From Yamagishiella unicocca (taxonomy: Eukaryota; Chlorophyta; Chlorophyceae; Chlamydomonadales; Volvocaceae): a DNA stretch of 64,000 bases. Of the stretch, positions 1 to 13,200 are shown in pieces. Within the stretch, counting starts at the first letter, position 1. The number at the start of each line of letters is the position of its first letter. The notes beneath the pieces are model-generated. The model saw only the letters and a list, made by a program, of their open reading frames with translations, did no database searches and was not told the origin of the DNA. The translations under genes and the position numbers were made by a program. Where the stretch lies: contig BDSL01000057.1 in NCBI GenBank assembly GCA_003116995.1, positions 62,001 to 126,000 on the forward strand, written 5' to 3'.

Positions 1-528
1 GTAATCCTTATTTATTTATCGCAATTATCAGCCAGTGAATTGCCCAGTGAAGACGAATTTGAGCTCGTAGCTTCCGGACGGCGAGGGCACGGGAGGGTTT
101 TGTCAGGCAAAACACCATGACGGCCGCAACTCACCACCTTCGCCGGTAGATTGCGTTTCATATCAGCTTTACACAACCATGCAACGAGAGACAGACGCGC
201 TGCCGAACCAAAGCTGCTCAATCCCAGGGGCTGTAGAGTGTCGATGTAGCAAACGTGCGTTGCGTGGGCAATACTTGTACGCCCAGCCCACCCGCCCTCT
301 TCATCCGCTCTTCACCCAGCCTGGACAATCCACTATGCACACAAGTAAACAACGCTCGCAATGCCGTTCACGACACCCCAGACACTCACATAGCTACAAC
401 GCGCACGCACCAACGACAAATACCTTCCGTTGTTTGCTACGGTTCGTGCCATCTTCCCCACCTCAATCACGCTCACGGCGTATTATTCGATAGCGTTCTC
501 TCGGGCGAGAAAGGCGAGAGGCCTGGCC
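1..528. other. Flank left of the duplication; no gene recognised
   Basis: No open frame here has recognisable motifs or a convincing exon. A minus-strand TGTAA, the usual volvocine poly(A) signal, lies at 169-173. It could end a minus-strand transcript coming out of the duplicated block, but no exon can be tied to it. Confidence 0.4.
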
Positions 529-2607
529 GCCTCGCCCCCGTTGCTAGGGAAGCGGCCTTGAGCAGCCAGCAGCACCGTGTGGGGGGAAAAAGGTGGCCAA
601 GGGCAATTTGCAATGCAGATATCAATAAGTCATGGCGACAGGACCCTGTAAGGTCCCACGCTAGTAGCACTCGACACTGCTGCTCGGCTCGACCCACACA
701 CAGGCGGCGATTGGGACAGGCGAGGCCACGACGCCGCCACGGCAGCAGCCCCCTTCACGTCCGCTCGTGCCGGCCACACCATGCGTCAACCTCGTGTTTC
801 CACAAAAGCGCGAAAGCGCAACAAAACTCAACACGTAACGGTTGCGAAACGAAAAGAAACTACCGAAGAAAGGGTCCAAACGCCTTCGAGCGAACGTCAC
901 GCCCCAGGATGAGCGTGCCTTGCACCCGCGCCCTCCCTCGAGAGGACTGGCACTGCCGTACGCGCCGGAGGCCAAGCCCAGATGCAAGGACGGCGGCCTC
1001 AAGACAGCCGCAGAAATCTACAAGAAATAGAAGCAACATCGAGACAACATAAATACGCAAGGCGACTCCGAGTAGCTGCAGGGTGGAGCTGCCAATGCAA
1101 GCACCCGCACGGACGCACGGTCCTGGTTTCACCAGGCTCAGTTGTAACAACGCTCACACACACATCCCACACGCTGGAGGACGCAAATCCAGCACGTATC
1201 CGCCTACTAGCCCTTATCTTCGCTGCACATACAAAATATATTCACTCACGATTCATGCCCTCCGCTCATCGGAAAACCCTCCGCACGCCCATCCCTGGAC
1301 CTCGCGGCCCGCCGGGCTATGTGGACAACGCTCACTGGCTCACGCTCCTCGCCACTCCCCCGCATCAAACCCAACCAGGACTGCCAGGAAGCCACGTCAT
1401 CGCAAAGGGTACGGCAAGCAGGCGGCGGGTGACTGTGCGCTGGCCGCCCCCCCCTCGTACCTCCATCGAAACAGAACCTGCTGCCGTCGTTAGCGAGGAG
1501 GCCGGCTGGTAACTTGGTCAAACATTCAGGTCATCAGGTCTCTCCACAAAGCCAGCCTAGTCACAACAGTGCACCCGCCGTTTTCATCCTCATCTGCCCA
1601 CTGAATCCAACTTGCCCTCCTCTCCGCTCACACGGGCGGCTTCGGTTGAGGTGGGACATTATAAACGGATGTGTGTGAGGGCTATTGGGCACACCCTGCA
1701 GCCAACGCACCGCTGCTTTTAGGCAGCTGGGTGGCGGGGCATGGGTCTTCTTAGTGCTCAGCGAGCCCACCCCATGCGCTCTCTTACCTGCAAACACGCC
1801 TTGCGTCGCATGTCACGATTCACCGTAGTGAAATAAACAAATAATGCCCAAAGCACATCCCGCCGAGCCGACCTCGACGCATGCACAGATCCCACTCACT
1901 CGCCACCGCCAGATGCGGCCGTCCGCCAAAGGCTGCGAAACCCGCCTGCGGCCCTGAAGCCCATCCCGGCCACACTCCTCCGGAGCACCGCAGGGCCTCC
2001 AGCGTGCCACCCGCGGCCCGGCTGGCTCCCCTCGGCAGGTCCCGCGCACCTACCTCATGGTGGCTGTGCCTCACCCCTCACCTATCAAACCCGGCCGACC
2101 AACACCTGCTTCGCTGCAGCAGCAGCCCCGAAGGCGGCAAAACCCCCTGCGGGCTCCGCGCTTGCCCATGCCCCTTCTTCGCAGATCGTGTCCAAGATCG
2201 TGTGTTCTTGGCCTAGGCCGTCGTACCGTCGCACGCTCGTACTGTCGTACGCTCGTACCGCCACAAAGAGGTCCAAACACACATCCTGCGTGTCGGTATG
2301 CAATTCGTTGTCCCAGCTCACAGGAAGCCCCCGATCCTCTAGTACGCGGCGGTCCTGGTCCGTGATGGCCGCCGCCCCACAGGTCAGTCAGCCCCGCGGG
2401 GCATCCCGCTACAGCACTGTGTTTCATGCTTCCGGCAACCGGCACCCTCGGGCGTCTCCGCGTCAGGGTCGAAGAGACGCGTATGAAGGGTCGGGCCAGG
2501 TGAGGTGCCGCAGCCCTCCTGGTGACCTCCCATAACCCGGTGCTAGCCCCATGTTAGTGGTGTCATCGCTGCAGCAGCATCTCCTGCCGGTGCCATTCCT
2601 CATTTCT

Positions 2608-2850
2608 GCCGCTGCTGCTGCTGCCGCCGCTGCCGCCGTCGCCGCTGCCGCTGCCGCTGCCGCTGCCGCTGCCGCTGCCGCTGCCGCTGCCGCTGCCGCT
2701 GCCGCTGCCGCTGCCGCTGCCGCTGCCGCTGCCGCTGCCGCTGCCGCTGCCGCTGCCGCTGCCGCTGCCGTTGCCGCTGCCGCTGCCGCTGCTGCAGCCG
2801 CTGCCGCCGCCGCCGCTGCCGCCGCTGCCGTCGCCGCAGCGGCTGCTGCC
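2608..2850. repeat. GCTGCC hexanucleotide tract, copy A
   Basis: Long run of GCTGCC units with a few GCC, GTC and GTT interruptions. Being a multiple of three, it opens poly-alanine and poly-arginine/glutamine frames that I do not regard as genes. The equivalent tract in copy B is eight units (48 bp) shorter, the main length difference between the copies. Confidence 0.9.
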
Positions 2851-3308
2851 ATCGCGTGTTCGTCACGTTTGCAGCCCGGCGCCCTGGCTTCCATCCCCTG
2901 CCCGACGTCAAAGCGGTTTTCCTTTCGTACAAGGGTTTTCCTTGCAACCACCCAGCGTCAAGAAGGATGATGTCGCCAGCCGCCGGCTGAAACCTACTAC
3001 AACTGGGGTTTGGGTGCACGCTCGTACCCGTCGTACATCTCGCACTCTCCTCGTGGGAACTGCCGTACGTCGACGTGGCGAGCCCACGGTCTTGCGTCCC
3101 CATGAATGCCAGCACGCAACGTGTTTTGCACATTGGTCAATCAGTTGGATCGGTTACCCATGTGGGTGGCTCGCTGCAAGTTATCAGTTCAGTTGTCGGA
3201 TGCACTCCCCCCGCCCCGCCGTGGATTCGCGGATTATCTTTTATTCCCCCCCGCCTCGTTTGTTGCGTCGGTCCCAAGCGCGGTTGCTGCTTTGCCGTCT
3301 GTCGCACG

Positions 3309-6300
3309 TCACGCTGCGTCCGTTTGGTGCGGCGCATGCGGGGGCGGAGTGTAGTTGCGTACCGTGCCATTCGCAAGGCTCCGGCGGAGGGACGCGAAAA
3401 AGCCACCCCCGCCACCCCCGCCACCCCCGCCGCCACTAGCACCTCCGGCACCGCCGCCGTTGCTGTCGCCATGGCTGCCGCGGCTGCCGGCGCTGCCGCC
3501 GGCCGGCGCATCGCCGCCGGCCCCGTCGGCCGCAGCTGCGGCGCTAACGCCGCCGACGCTAAGGCGATGCGCGGTTGCCAGCCGCACCTGCGCCGCCGTT
3601 GCGCCGCCTCCGCCTCCATACATGACCGCGCCTTCGAGGTTGGTGCGCTGCGCTGCCGACCCGCGGGTCCCGAAGCTGTCGCCGCTGACCATCTCGCCGC
3701 TGCGGCCCCACGAACCCTGGTTCCGCTCCAGCGCCTTGGAGCGGTCCACGACCTGCCGAACGAGGAAGGATTTGCATGCCGTCGGGCCTCAGGGTTTCTA
3801 GACAGCGTGCGCGGACACGGGGGGCGGGGTTCGAGGGAAACCCGTGGATGTCCGAAAAAACCCGTTTAAAACAGAAGTTTTGAGATGCACGGGGGGCGGG
3901 GGGGGGAGCGCGCACACAACGCCCACGTGAAACGCCCGAATCCCACAAAAGGACTGCGGCGCTCAAACTGCAGCTACCGTGTCGTCGTACGATTTCTCGC
4001 TAGGACTCCCGCTGGCCATCAGTCGCGCCCCCGCCGACGCTTTCGGTTCCATACTCCCTCCTTCGCGTCGACTGAGCGACCGGAACAGAGCCAGCCACCC
4101 GATCAGCAGCGAGCAGTGCGGCGGGGAGGCATCCCCGCCGCCACACAGATGCAACGACTGCACCAGGCCGCCTAATGCATTGCGTGTGATATCGCCGAAG
4201 CAAACACACGTCTCAAACCCCACCCTCTCCCACCCCTACGACGCCTCCTGCTGGCCCCTCACCCCGACCCACGGGTCTCCTCCCCAAGCCCCCCCACCTC
4301 CAGCCTCATGCTGCCCTCCAAGGTGCCCGCGGGCAGTCCGTGCAGCTCCAACAGCACCTTGAACGGCGCCACACCCTGGGCGTTCTGCGGGGGCCGGGAG
4401 GGGATACCGTAGGGTTTGGGATACCGTACGGTTTGCCGTACCAGCACGCACGGGCCCACACGTACGGCAGCCCAAACTGTGCGGACGTGCCCGCACACAG
4501 GTCAAGGCGGGGCCAGCCGCTGCTCACCGACCCACAGGGCTTATGACAGGCTGAAACCCAACACCCCTCCCTCTCCCCCCGCCCCGCCCGGCCCCGCACT
4601 CAACGCGTGTTGAGCGCATGCTTCTCCTCTGTCCCCTCGCCGGTTGCCTCTCACCCCGCCCCCCCCCGCGACCAGCTACATTTCCCATGTCGAGTAACCG
4701 GTTTGTTTCTGTAACCCCCATATTCCCCGCCCCTCTATTCCCCGCCACCCCTATTCCCCCCCTATTCCCCGCCACCCCTCCGCCCACGGGTCTTCCCCGG
4801 CCCCCCTCCATCCCGGCCCCCGCACCTGCAGCAGCAGCGTCGCTGCATCCAGCAGCGGCAGCACCCCGCGAGCCAGCACGCTACCCGAGCTGCCGCCGCC
4901 GTCGCCGCCGCCGGCCCTACCCCCCCAGCCGCCTTTGCCACCGAGCCCGGTGGCGCTGGCGCCGCCTCCGGCACTCACGCCTCCCCCGCGGCCGCCGCGC
5001 TCCCCCCCCCGCTGGTCCAGCACCCGCGCCCACAGCCCGAAGTGCGCCATCTCCGCCATGGAGGCGCACTTGAGGTCCACCACCAGCGGTCCCAGGGCCT
5101 CGTCCTCCGCGTCAGCCCAGGTGGGGTCGCGGGTCTGAGGTGCCACGACGGAGCCCACCACGGACTCGCGCATACACGGCCCGGACAGCAGGAGCTGCGG
5201 GGGGGAGGGGAGGGAGGAAAGGTGGGGAGAGGAGGGTTTCGAGGAAGACCCGTGGATGCGAGGAAAAAACGTTTAAAAAATACGTTTTGAGGGGGGAAGA
5301 GGAGGGGGTTTATGAAGGAAATCCGCGAATCCACGGCCGACAAACCGAGGGCGATGACGATGGGGTCCCAGAGGAGGGGTGTGAGGAGACGAGGGGGGAG
5401 TCGGCACGGTGGGCGGGGGATGTTGCTTCGTGGCGCTGGGGTGGAGAGCCCCGTGGGTAGTTTGGAGGCGTCCGGCGTGTTGTAAAAACACTTGTAGGGT
5501 ACGCATATTGATCGCTAAACCCTAAACCCTAAACCCTAAAACCCCGGCCGCCCCACACGTCGTGGCCCACCTGCGTGCTGGGGTACTCGGCAGCGGACGT
5601 TGACATGGTGGATCGCCTCCGGGACCGGAGCATGAACAACCCGGTCGCCCGCAGGGCGGTAAAGATGAGGCGGATGTGCGCCGGCTGGTGATGGTGGTGG
5701 TGGTGGTTGTGGTGGTGGTTGCCGAGGCGGGGCAGGTGCAGGGCGCCCAAGCCCAGCCCCTCAGAGGCCGACAGGGTGCTGCTGCCGCGCCCGAACGACT
5801 CCTCCGCCGTCGTACGCCAGACGGTTGGGACGAGCAGTACGGCACCCACGGGCTTGTGGTCCGAGGTGATGATCTCGGCGGGGCTGAAGTACGACATGAC
5901 GCGGATCTGCTTGAGCGGCAGGTTGGACCTACGTGGTGCGTGTTTGAGGGGCGGAGGGAGGGAATTGACCCACGTGGGCGGGAAGGTGAGGGGCTCTGCT
6001 GCTGCGGGCCTGAGGGCATGACTTCGCATACTCCTCCCGTCACCCGTCTTGGCTTTCAGTGCACGTTGCGCCCTCACCCACCCACCCACCCACCTGAACA
6101 GGATACGGTCGCAGTATGCGGGGCTCCGCTGCGGGTTGTACTCGTAGCCCCGCTGCCGTCGCACCTGCAGGGGTGGTGGTGGTGGTGGTGGTGGGAGCCA
6201 TACACGTAGCGGCGGGCGGCAATTGCAGCAGCAGGCGCCACAAGCGGTGGCTTGCGAGACAGCCTCGGCATATATACACGGCAACAGCCTTTCAAAGGAC

Positions 6301-7240
6301 TAAGGTGGCAACCCATCCTTTCCTGCCGAACCACCCCTCCTCCGCAGTCCCCTATCCTACCCCTCATCCCTCCCGTCTCTGCCCCCTCCTTCCACCCCCC
6401 CAACACAACCTCCCCTCCTCCCACCCCCCTTACTAGTGCCGACCCACGGGTTTTCTCCCACCCACCTCCCCTTTCCAGTAACTCCCACTATTCCTCCTGT
6501 TACGGACTCAAAGCCTCCCTCGTTACCCGCCCTCACCGGTCTCCCTCGCAACCCTCACCGGTTTCCCTCACGACCCCTCACCGGTTTCCCTCACAGCCCC
6601 TCACCTTGAAGCTAGGTTCAAAGCTGATGTCCCCCTCGTGGAAGCCCAGGAAGGCGCGCTTGCCCTCCATCTCCCGCCGCAACTGGTCCACCTGGTGGCG
6701 GGACCGGAAGCGGGGGGTACAGAAAAGGACCGGTCACTCGACATGGGACGTGGGAAGCCGGGGGGTTACAAGTAAAGAAGCCGGGTGGTGGTGGTGTGAG
6801 GAGAGCCCGTGGACTAGGAAGCGGAAGCAGAGTAGCAGCGGTGGGGAGGGGCGGTCGAAGGCTGCGCCGAAGGCGCGGACTTGGTTGGAGTTGCGGCGCA
6901 TGACAGCAGTCCCGTGTCAGGGGTGATGGTGGTGGTGGTGGTGGGGAGGGAGGAGGGTGTCGAGCACAAGGAGAAAAAGGCTGTCCGACGACTGCGAGGC
7001 AGTGCCGGACCGGTGTGTCCCGGCAGGGGCGGCCTTGGCGGGGTTTGGTATTGGCGCCACTGGGAGTCTAGTAGCGTTGTGGGTCGTAGCGTCCAACCAG
7101 ACCCAACGCCGTCACCCCCGTCCCGTCGTACCTCGAGCAGCTTTGTGAATCGGCCGCCCTGCACCTCCGCCACAAGCGAGGCGAAGTCGGCGGGGGTGGG
7201 GCTGTCCGTGGGGCTCACTGCCTGCTGCCCATAGTCCAGA
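3309..7240 (-). pseudogene. 5'-truncated duplicate of the inositol 5-phosphatase gene (exons 17-24)
   Basis: Minus-strand exons equivalent to the last eight exons of the intact gene: 7240-7132, 6691-6605, 6164-6094, 5928-5571, 5194-4826, 4384-4298, 4211-3978 and 3752-3309. All reading frames and splice sites look intact, including the PAYCDRIL and SDHKPV catalytic motifs and the C2-like region. The first half of the protein is missing, with the GTWNVG, SHLAAH and GDLNYR motifs, because the duplication starts exactly at the 5' splice site of intron 16. It cannot encode a working phosphatase. It could be transcribed by read-through from the intact gene and spliced in from a junction sequence. 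If the duplication is an assembly error, this copy does not exist. Confidence 0.85.
5515..5543. repeat. Interstitial telomere-like tract (CCCTAAA), copy A
   Basis: Three to four CCCTAAA units plus CCCTAAAA. In the truncated 5-phosphatase copy this lies about 30 bp after the donor of exon 20. The same tract recurs in copy B at 12482-12510. Confidence 0.9.
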
Positions 7241-9621
7241 CTGCGGAGGTATCAGGGCCGGGAGTTACAGAAAAGAATCGGTTACTCGACATGGGCCGGG
7301 CGGGGAGGGAAGGCAGCGAGGAAACGCTTGCAGAGGTAAAACCATATAAAGAATACTGACTAGAGGGCGGGATCAGGGTGGGTTGCTGTGGGCATCATCA
7401 AAGGGACCTCCAAGATCCAACCAGCGATCCTGGAATCCTAACGATGGCGACCTCAGCTGTAACTCAGGTCCAGTGCGGTAACTCAGGTCCCCTAGCTCCG
7501 CCTGCCAACGACTTACGCCTCGCCCCCGTTGCTAGGGAAGCGGCCTCGCCCCCGTTGCTAGGGAAGCGGCCTTGAGCAGCCAGCAGCACCGTGTGGGGGG
7601 AAAAAGGTGGCCAAGGGCAATTTGCAATGCAGATATCAATAAGTCATGGCGACAGGACCCTGTAAGGTCCCACGCTAGTAGCACTCGACACTGCTGCTCG
7701 GCTCGACCCACACACAGGCGGCGATTGGGACAGGCGAGGCCACGACGCCGCCACGGCAGCAGCCCCCTTCACGTCCGCTCGTGCCGGCCACACCATGCGT
7801 CAACCTCGTGTTTCCACAAAAGCGCGAAAGCGCAACAAAACTCAACACGTAACGGTTGCGAAACGAAAAGAAACTACCGAAGAAAGGGTCCAAACGCCTT
7901 CGAGCGAACGTCACGCCCCAGGATGAGCGTGCCTTGCACCCGCGCCCTCCCTCGAGAGGACTGGCACTGCCGTACGCGCCGGAGGCCAAGCCCAGATGCA
8001 AGGACGGCGGCCTCAAGACAGCCGCAGAAATCTACAAGAAATAGAAGCAACATCGAGACAACATAAATACGCAAGGCGACTCCGAGTAGCTGCAGGGTGG
8101 AGCTGCCAATGCAAGCACCCGCACGGACGCACGGTCCTGGTTTCACCAGGCTCAGTTGTAACAACGCTCACACACACATCCCACACGCTGGAGGACGCAA
8201 ATCCAGCACGTATCCGCCTACTAGCCCTTATCTTCGCTGCACATACAAAATATATTCACTCACGATTCATGCCCTCCGCTCATCGGAAAACCCTCCGCAC
8301 GCCCATCCCTGGACCTCGCGGCCCGCCGGGCTATGTGGACAACGCTCACTGGCTCACGCTCCTCGCCACTCCCCCGCATCAAACCCAACCAGGACTGCCA
8401 GGAAGCCACGTCATCGCAAAGGGTACGGCAAGCAGGCGGCGGGTGACTGTGCGCTGGCCGCCCCCCCCTCGTACCTCCATCGAAACAGAACCTGCTGCCG
8501 TCGTTAGCGAGGAGGCCGGCTGGTAACTTGGTCAAACATTCAGGTCATCAGGTCTCTCCACAAAGCCAGCCTAGTCACAACAGTGCACCCGCCGTTTTCA
8601 TCCTCATCTGCCCACTGAATCCAACTTGCCCTCCTCTCCGCTCACACGGGCGGCTTCGGTTGAGGTGGGACATTATAAACGGATGTGTGTGAGGGCTATT
8701 GGGCACACCCTGCAGCCAACGCACCGCTGCTTTTAGGCAGCTGGGTGGCGGGGCATGGGTCTTCTTAGTGCTCAGCGAGCCCACCCCATGCGCTCTCTTA
8801 CCTGCAAACACGCCTTGCGTCGCATGTCACGATTCACCGTAGTGAAATAAACAAATAATGCCCAAAGCACATCCCGCCGAGCCGACCTCGACGCATGCAC
8901 AGATCCCACTCACTCGCCACCGCCAGATGCGGCCGTCCGCCAAAGGCTGCGAAACCCGCCTGCGGCCCTGAAGCCCATCCCGGCCACACTCCTCCGGAGC
9001 ACCGCAGGGCCTCCAGCGTGCCACCCGCGGCCCGGCTGGCTCCCCTCGGCAGGTCCCGCGCACCTACCTCATGGTGGCTGTGCCTCACCCCTCACCTATC
9101 AAACCCGGCCGACCAACACCTGCTTCGCTGCAGCAGCAGCCCCGAAGGCGGCAAAACCCCCTGCGGGCTCCGCGCTTGCCCATGCCCCTTCTTCGCAGAT
9201 CGTGTCCAAGATCGTGTGTTCTTGGCCTAGGCCGTCGTACCGTCGCACGCTCGTACTGTCGTACGCTCGTACCGCCACAAAGAGGTCCAAACACACATCC
9301 TGCGTGTCGGTATGCAATTCGTTGTCCCAGCTCACAGGAAGCCCCCGATCCTCTAGTACGCGGCGGTCCTGGTCCGTGATGGCCGCCGCCCCACAGGTCA
9401 GTCAGCCCCGCGGGGCATCCCGCTACAGCACTGTGTTTCATGCTTCCGGCAACCGGCACCCTCGGGCGTCTCCGCGTCAGGGTCGAAGAGACGCGTATGA
9501 AGGGTCGGGCCAGGTGAGGTGCCGCAGCCCTCCTGGTGACCTCCCATAACCCGGTGCTAGCCCCATGTTAGTGGTGTCATCGCTGCAGCAGCATCTCCTG
9601 CCGGTGCCATTCCTCATTTCT

Positions 9622-9816
9622 GCCGCTGCTGCTGCTGCCGCCGCTGCCGCCGTCGCCGCTGCCGCTGCCGCTGCCGCTGCCGCTGCCGCTGCCGCTGCCG
9701 CTGCCGCTGCCGCTGCCGCTGCCGCTGCCGCTGCCGTTGCCGCTGCCGCTGCCGCTGCTGCAGCCGCTGCCGCCGCCGCCGCTGCCGCCGCTGCCGTCGC
9801 CGCAGCGGCTGCTGCC
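9622..9816. repeat. GCTGCC hexanucleotide tract, copy B
   Basis: Shorter allele-like version of the tract at 2608-2850, with the same flanks and the same interruptions at both ends. The loss of eight pure units suggests slippage within the uninterrupted core. Confidence 0.9.
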
Positions 9817-10274
9817 ATCGCGTGTTCGTCACGTTTGCAGCCCGGCGCCCTGGCTTCCATCCCCTGCCCGACGTCAAAGCGGTTTTCCTTTCGTACAAGG
9901 GTTTTCCTTGCAACCACCCAGCGTCAAGAAGGATGATGTCGCCAGCCGCCGGCTGAAACCTACTACAACTGGGGTTTGGGTGCACGCTCGTACCCGTCGT
10001 ACATCTCGCACTCTCCTCGTGGGAACTGCCGTACGTCGACGTGGCGAGCCCACGGTCTTGCGTCCCCATGAATGCCAGCACGCAACGTGTTTTGCACATT
10101 GGTCAATCAGTTGGATCGGTTACCCATGTGGGTGGCTCGCTGCAAGTTATCAGTTCAGTTGTCGGATGCACTCCCCCCGCCCCGCCGTGGATTCGCGGAT
10201 TATCTTTTATTCCCCCCCGCCTCGTTTGTTGCGTCGGTCCCAAGCGCGGTTGCTGCTTTGCCGTCTGTCGCACG

Positions 10275-13200
10275 TCACGCTGCGTCCGTTTGGTGCGGCG
10301 CATGCGGGGGCGGAGTGTAGTTGCGTACCGTGCCATTCGCAAGGCTCCGGCGGAGGGACGCGAAAAAGCCACCCCCGCCACCCCCGCCACCCCCGCCGCC
10401 ACTAGCACCTCCGGCACCGCCGCCGTTGCTGTCGCCATGGCTGCCGCGGCTGCCGGCGCTGCCGCCGGCCGGCGCATCGCCGCCGGCCCCGTCGGCCGCA
10501 GCTGCGGCGCTAACGCCGCCGACGCTAAGGCGATGCGCGGTTGCCAGCCGCACCTGCGCCGCCGTTGCGCCGCCTCCGCCTCCATACATGACCGCGCCTT
10601 CGAGGTTGGTGCGCTGCGCTGCCGACCCGCGGGTCCCGAAGCTGTCGCCGCTGACCATCTCGCCGCTGCGGCCCCACGAACCCTGGTTCCGCTCCAGCGC
10701 CTTGGAGCGGTCCACGACCTGCCGAACGAGGAAGGATTTGCATGCCGTCGGGCCTCAGGGTTTCTAGACAGCGTGCGCGGACACGGGGGGCGGGGTTCGA
10801 GGGAAACCCGTGGATGTCCGAAAAAACCCGTTTAAAACAGAAGTTTTGAGATGCACGGGGGGCGGGGGGGGAGCGCGCACACAACGCCCACGTGAAACGC
10901 CCGAATCCCACAAAAGGACTGCGGCGCTCAAACTGCAGCTACCGTGTCGTCGTACGATTTCTCGCTAGGACTCCCGCTGGCCATCAGTCGCGCCCCCGCC
11001 GACGCTTTCGGTTCCATACTCCCTCCTTCGCGTCGACTGAGCGACCGGAACAGAGCCAGCCACCCGATCAGCAGCGAGCAGTGCGGCGGGGAGGCATCCC
11101 CGCCGCCACACAGATGCAACGACTGCACCAGGCCGCCTAATGCATTGCGTGTGATATCGCCGAAGCAAACACACGTCTCAAACCCCACCCTCTCCCACCC
11201 CTACGACGCCTCCTGCTGGCCCCTCACCCCGACCCACGGGTCTCCTCCCCAAGCCCCCCCACCTCCAGCCTCATGCTGCCCTCCAAGGTGCCCGCGGGCA
11301 GTCCGTGCAGCTCCAACAGCACCTTGAACGGCGCCACACCCTGGGCGTTCTGCGGGGGCCGGGAGGGGATACCGTAGGGTTTGGGATACCGTACGGTTTG
11401 CCGTACCAGCACGCACGGGCCCACACGTACGGCAGCCCAAACTGTGCGGACGTGCCCGCACACAGGTCAAGGCGGGGCCAGCCGCTGCTCACCGACCCAC
11501 AGGGCTTATGACAGGCTGAAACCCAACACCCCTCCCTCTCCCCCCGCCCCGCCCGGCCCCGCACTCAACGCGTGTTGAGCGCATGCTTCTCCTCTGTCCC
11601 CTCGCCGGTTGCCTCTCACCCCGCCCCCCCCCGCGACCAGCTACATTTCCCATGTCGAGTAACCGGTTTGTTTCTGTAACCCCCATATTCCCCGCCCCTC
11701 TATTCCCCGCCACCCCTATTCCCCCCCCTATTCCCCGCCACCCCTCCGCCCACGGGTCTTCCCCGGCCCCCCTCCATCCCGGCCCCCGCACCTGCAGCAG
11801 CAGCGTCGCTGCATCCAGCAGCGGCAGCACCCCGCGAGCCAGCACGCTACCCGAGCTGCCGCCGCCGTCGCCGCCGCCGGCCCTACCCCCCCAGCCGCCT
11901 TTGCCACCGAGCCCGGTGGCGCTGGCGCCGCCTCCGGCACTCACGCCTCCCCCGCGGCCGCCGCGCTCCCCCCCCCGCTGGTCCAGCACCCGCGCCCACA
12001 GCCCGAAGTGCGCCATCTCCGCCATGGAGGCGCACTTGAGGTCCACCACCAGCGGTCCCAGGGCCTCGTCCTCCGCGTCAGCCCAGGTGGGGTCGCGGGT
12101 CTGAGGTGCCACGACGGAGCCCACCACGGACTCGCGCATACACGGCCCGGACAGCAGGAGCTGCGGGGGGGGAGGGGAGGGAGGAAAGGTGGGGAGAGGA
12201 GGGTTTCGAGGAAGACCCGTGGATGCGAGGAAAAAACGTTTAAAAAATACGTTTTGAGGGGGGAAGAGGAGGGGGTTTATGAAGGAAATCCGCGAATCCA
12301 CGGCCGACAAACCGAGGGCGATGACGATGGGGTCCCAGAGGAGGGGTGTGAGGAGACGAGGGGGGAGTCGGCACGGTGGGCGGGGGATGTTGCTTCGTGG
12401 CGCTGGGGTGGAGAGCCCCGTGGGTAGTTTGGAGGCGTCCGGCGTGTTGTAAAAACACTTGTAGGGTACGCATATTGATCGCTAAACCCTAAACCCTAAA
12501 CCCTAAAACCCCGGCCGCCCCACACGTCGTGGCCCACCTGCGTGCTGGGGTACTCGGCAGCGGACGTTGACATGGTGGATCGCCTCCGGGACCGGAGCAT
12601 GAACAACCCGGTCGCCCGCAGGGCGGTAAAGATGAGGCGGATGTGCGCCGGCTGGTGATGGTGGTGGTGGTGGTTGTGGTGGTGGTTGCCGAGGCGGGGC
12701 AGGTGCAGGGCGCCCAAGCCCAGCCCCTCAGAGGCCGACAGGGTGCTGCTGCCGCGCCCGAACGACTCCTCCGCCGTCGTACGCCAGACGGTTGGGACGA
12801 GCAGTACGGCACCCACGGGCTTGTGGTCCGAGGTGATGATCTCGGCGGGGCTGAAGTACGACATGACGCGGATCTGCTTGAGCGGCAGGTTGGACCTACG
12901 TGGTGCGTGTTTGAGGGGCGGAGGGAGGGAATTGACCCACGTGGGCGGGAAGGTGAGGGGCTCTGCTGCTGCGGGCCTGAGGGCATGACTTCGCATACTC
13001 CTCCCGTCACCCGTCTTGGCTTTCAGTGCACGTTGCGCCCTCACCCACCCACCCACCCACCTGAACAGGATACGGTCGCAGTATGCGGGGCTCCGCTGCG
13101 GGTTGTACTCGTAGCCCCGCTGCCGTCGCACCTGCAGGGGTGGTGGTGGTGGTGGTGGTGGGAGCCATACACGTAGCGGCGGGCGGCAATTGCAGCAGCA

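Larger units (their letters stand above)
529..7516. repeat. Tandem duplication, copy A (about 7.0 kb)
   Basis: This block is near-identical to 7543-14483. The offset is 7014 bp at the left end and about 6966 bp after a GCTGCC hexanucleotide tract that is 48 bp longer in this copy. Apart from that tract, the differences I see are single-base changes in homopolymer runs. The block contains the 3' third of a 5-phosphatase gene on the minus strand plus about 2.8 kb downstream of it. The right end falls on the first base of a minus-strand intron. A 26-bp piece of the left edge is repeated at the junction, at 7517-7542. It could be a recent tandem duplication or an assembly artefact. Confidence 0.93.

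Noticed and set aside
529..1520. Plus-strand frames of 170-265 codons at the start of the duplicated block
   Set aside because: Low-complexity Arg/Pro/Ser composition, no motif and no splice partners. They recur in copy B only because the block is duplicated.
2463..3133. Poly-alanine and Arg/Gln-rich frames on both strands
   Set aside because: Created by the GCTGCC tract; flanking residues come from dispersed repeats. The copy-B frames are the same artefact.
8804..8890. Minus-strand exon candidate ending at a GTAAGAG donor (DVLWALFVYFTTVNRD)
   Set aside because: It looks protein-like but has no clear acceptor and no in-phase neighbour, so it was not called.
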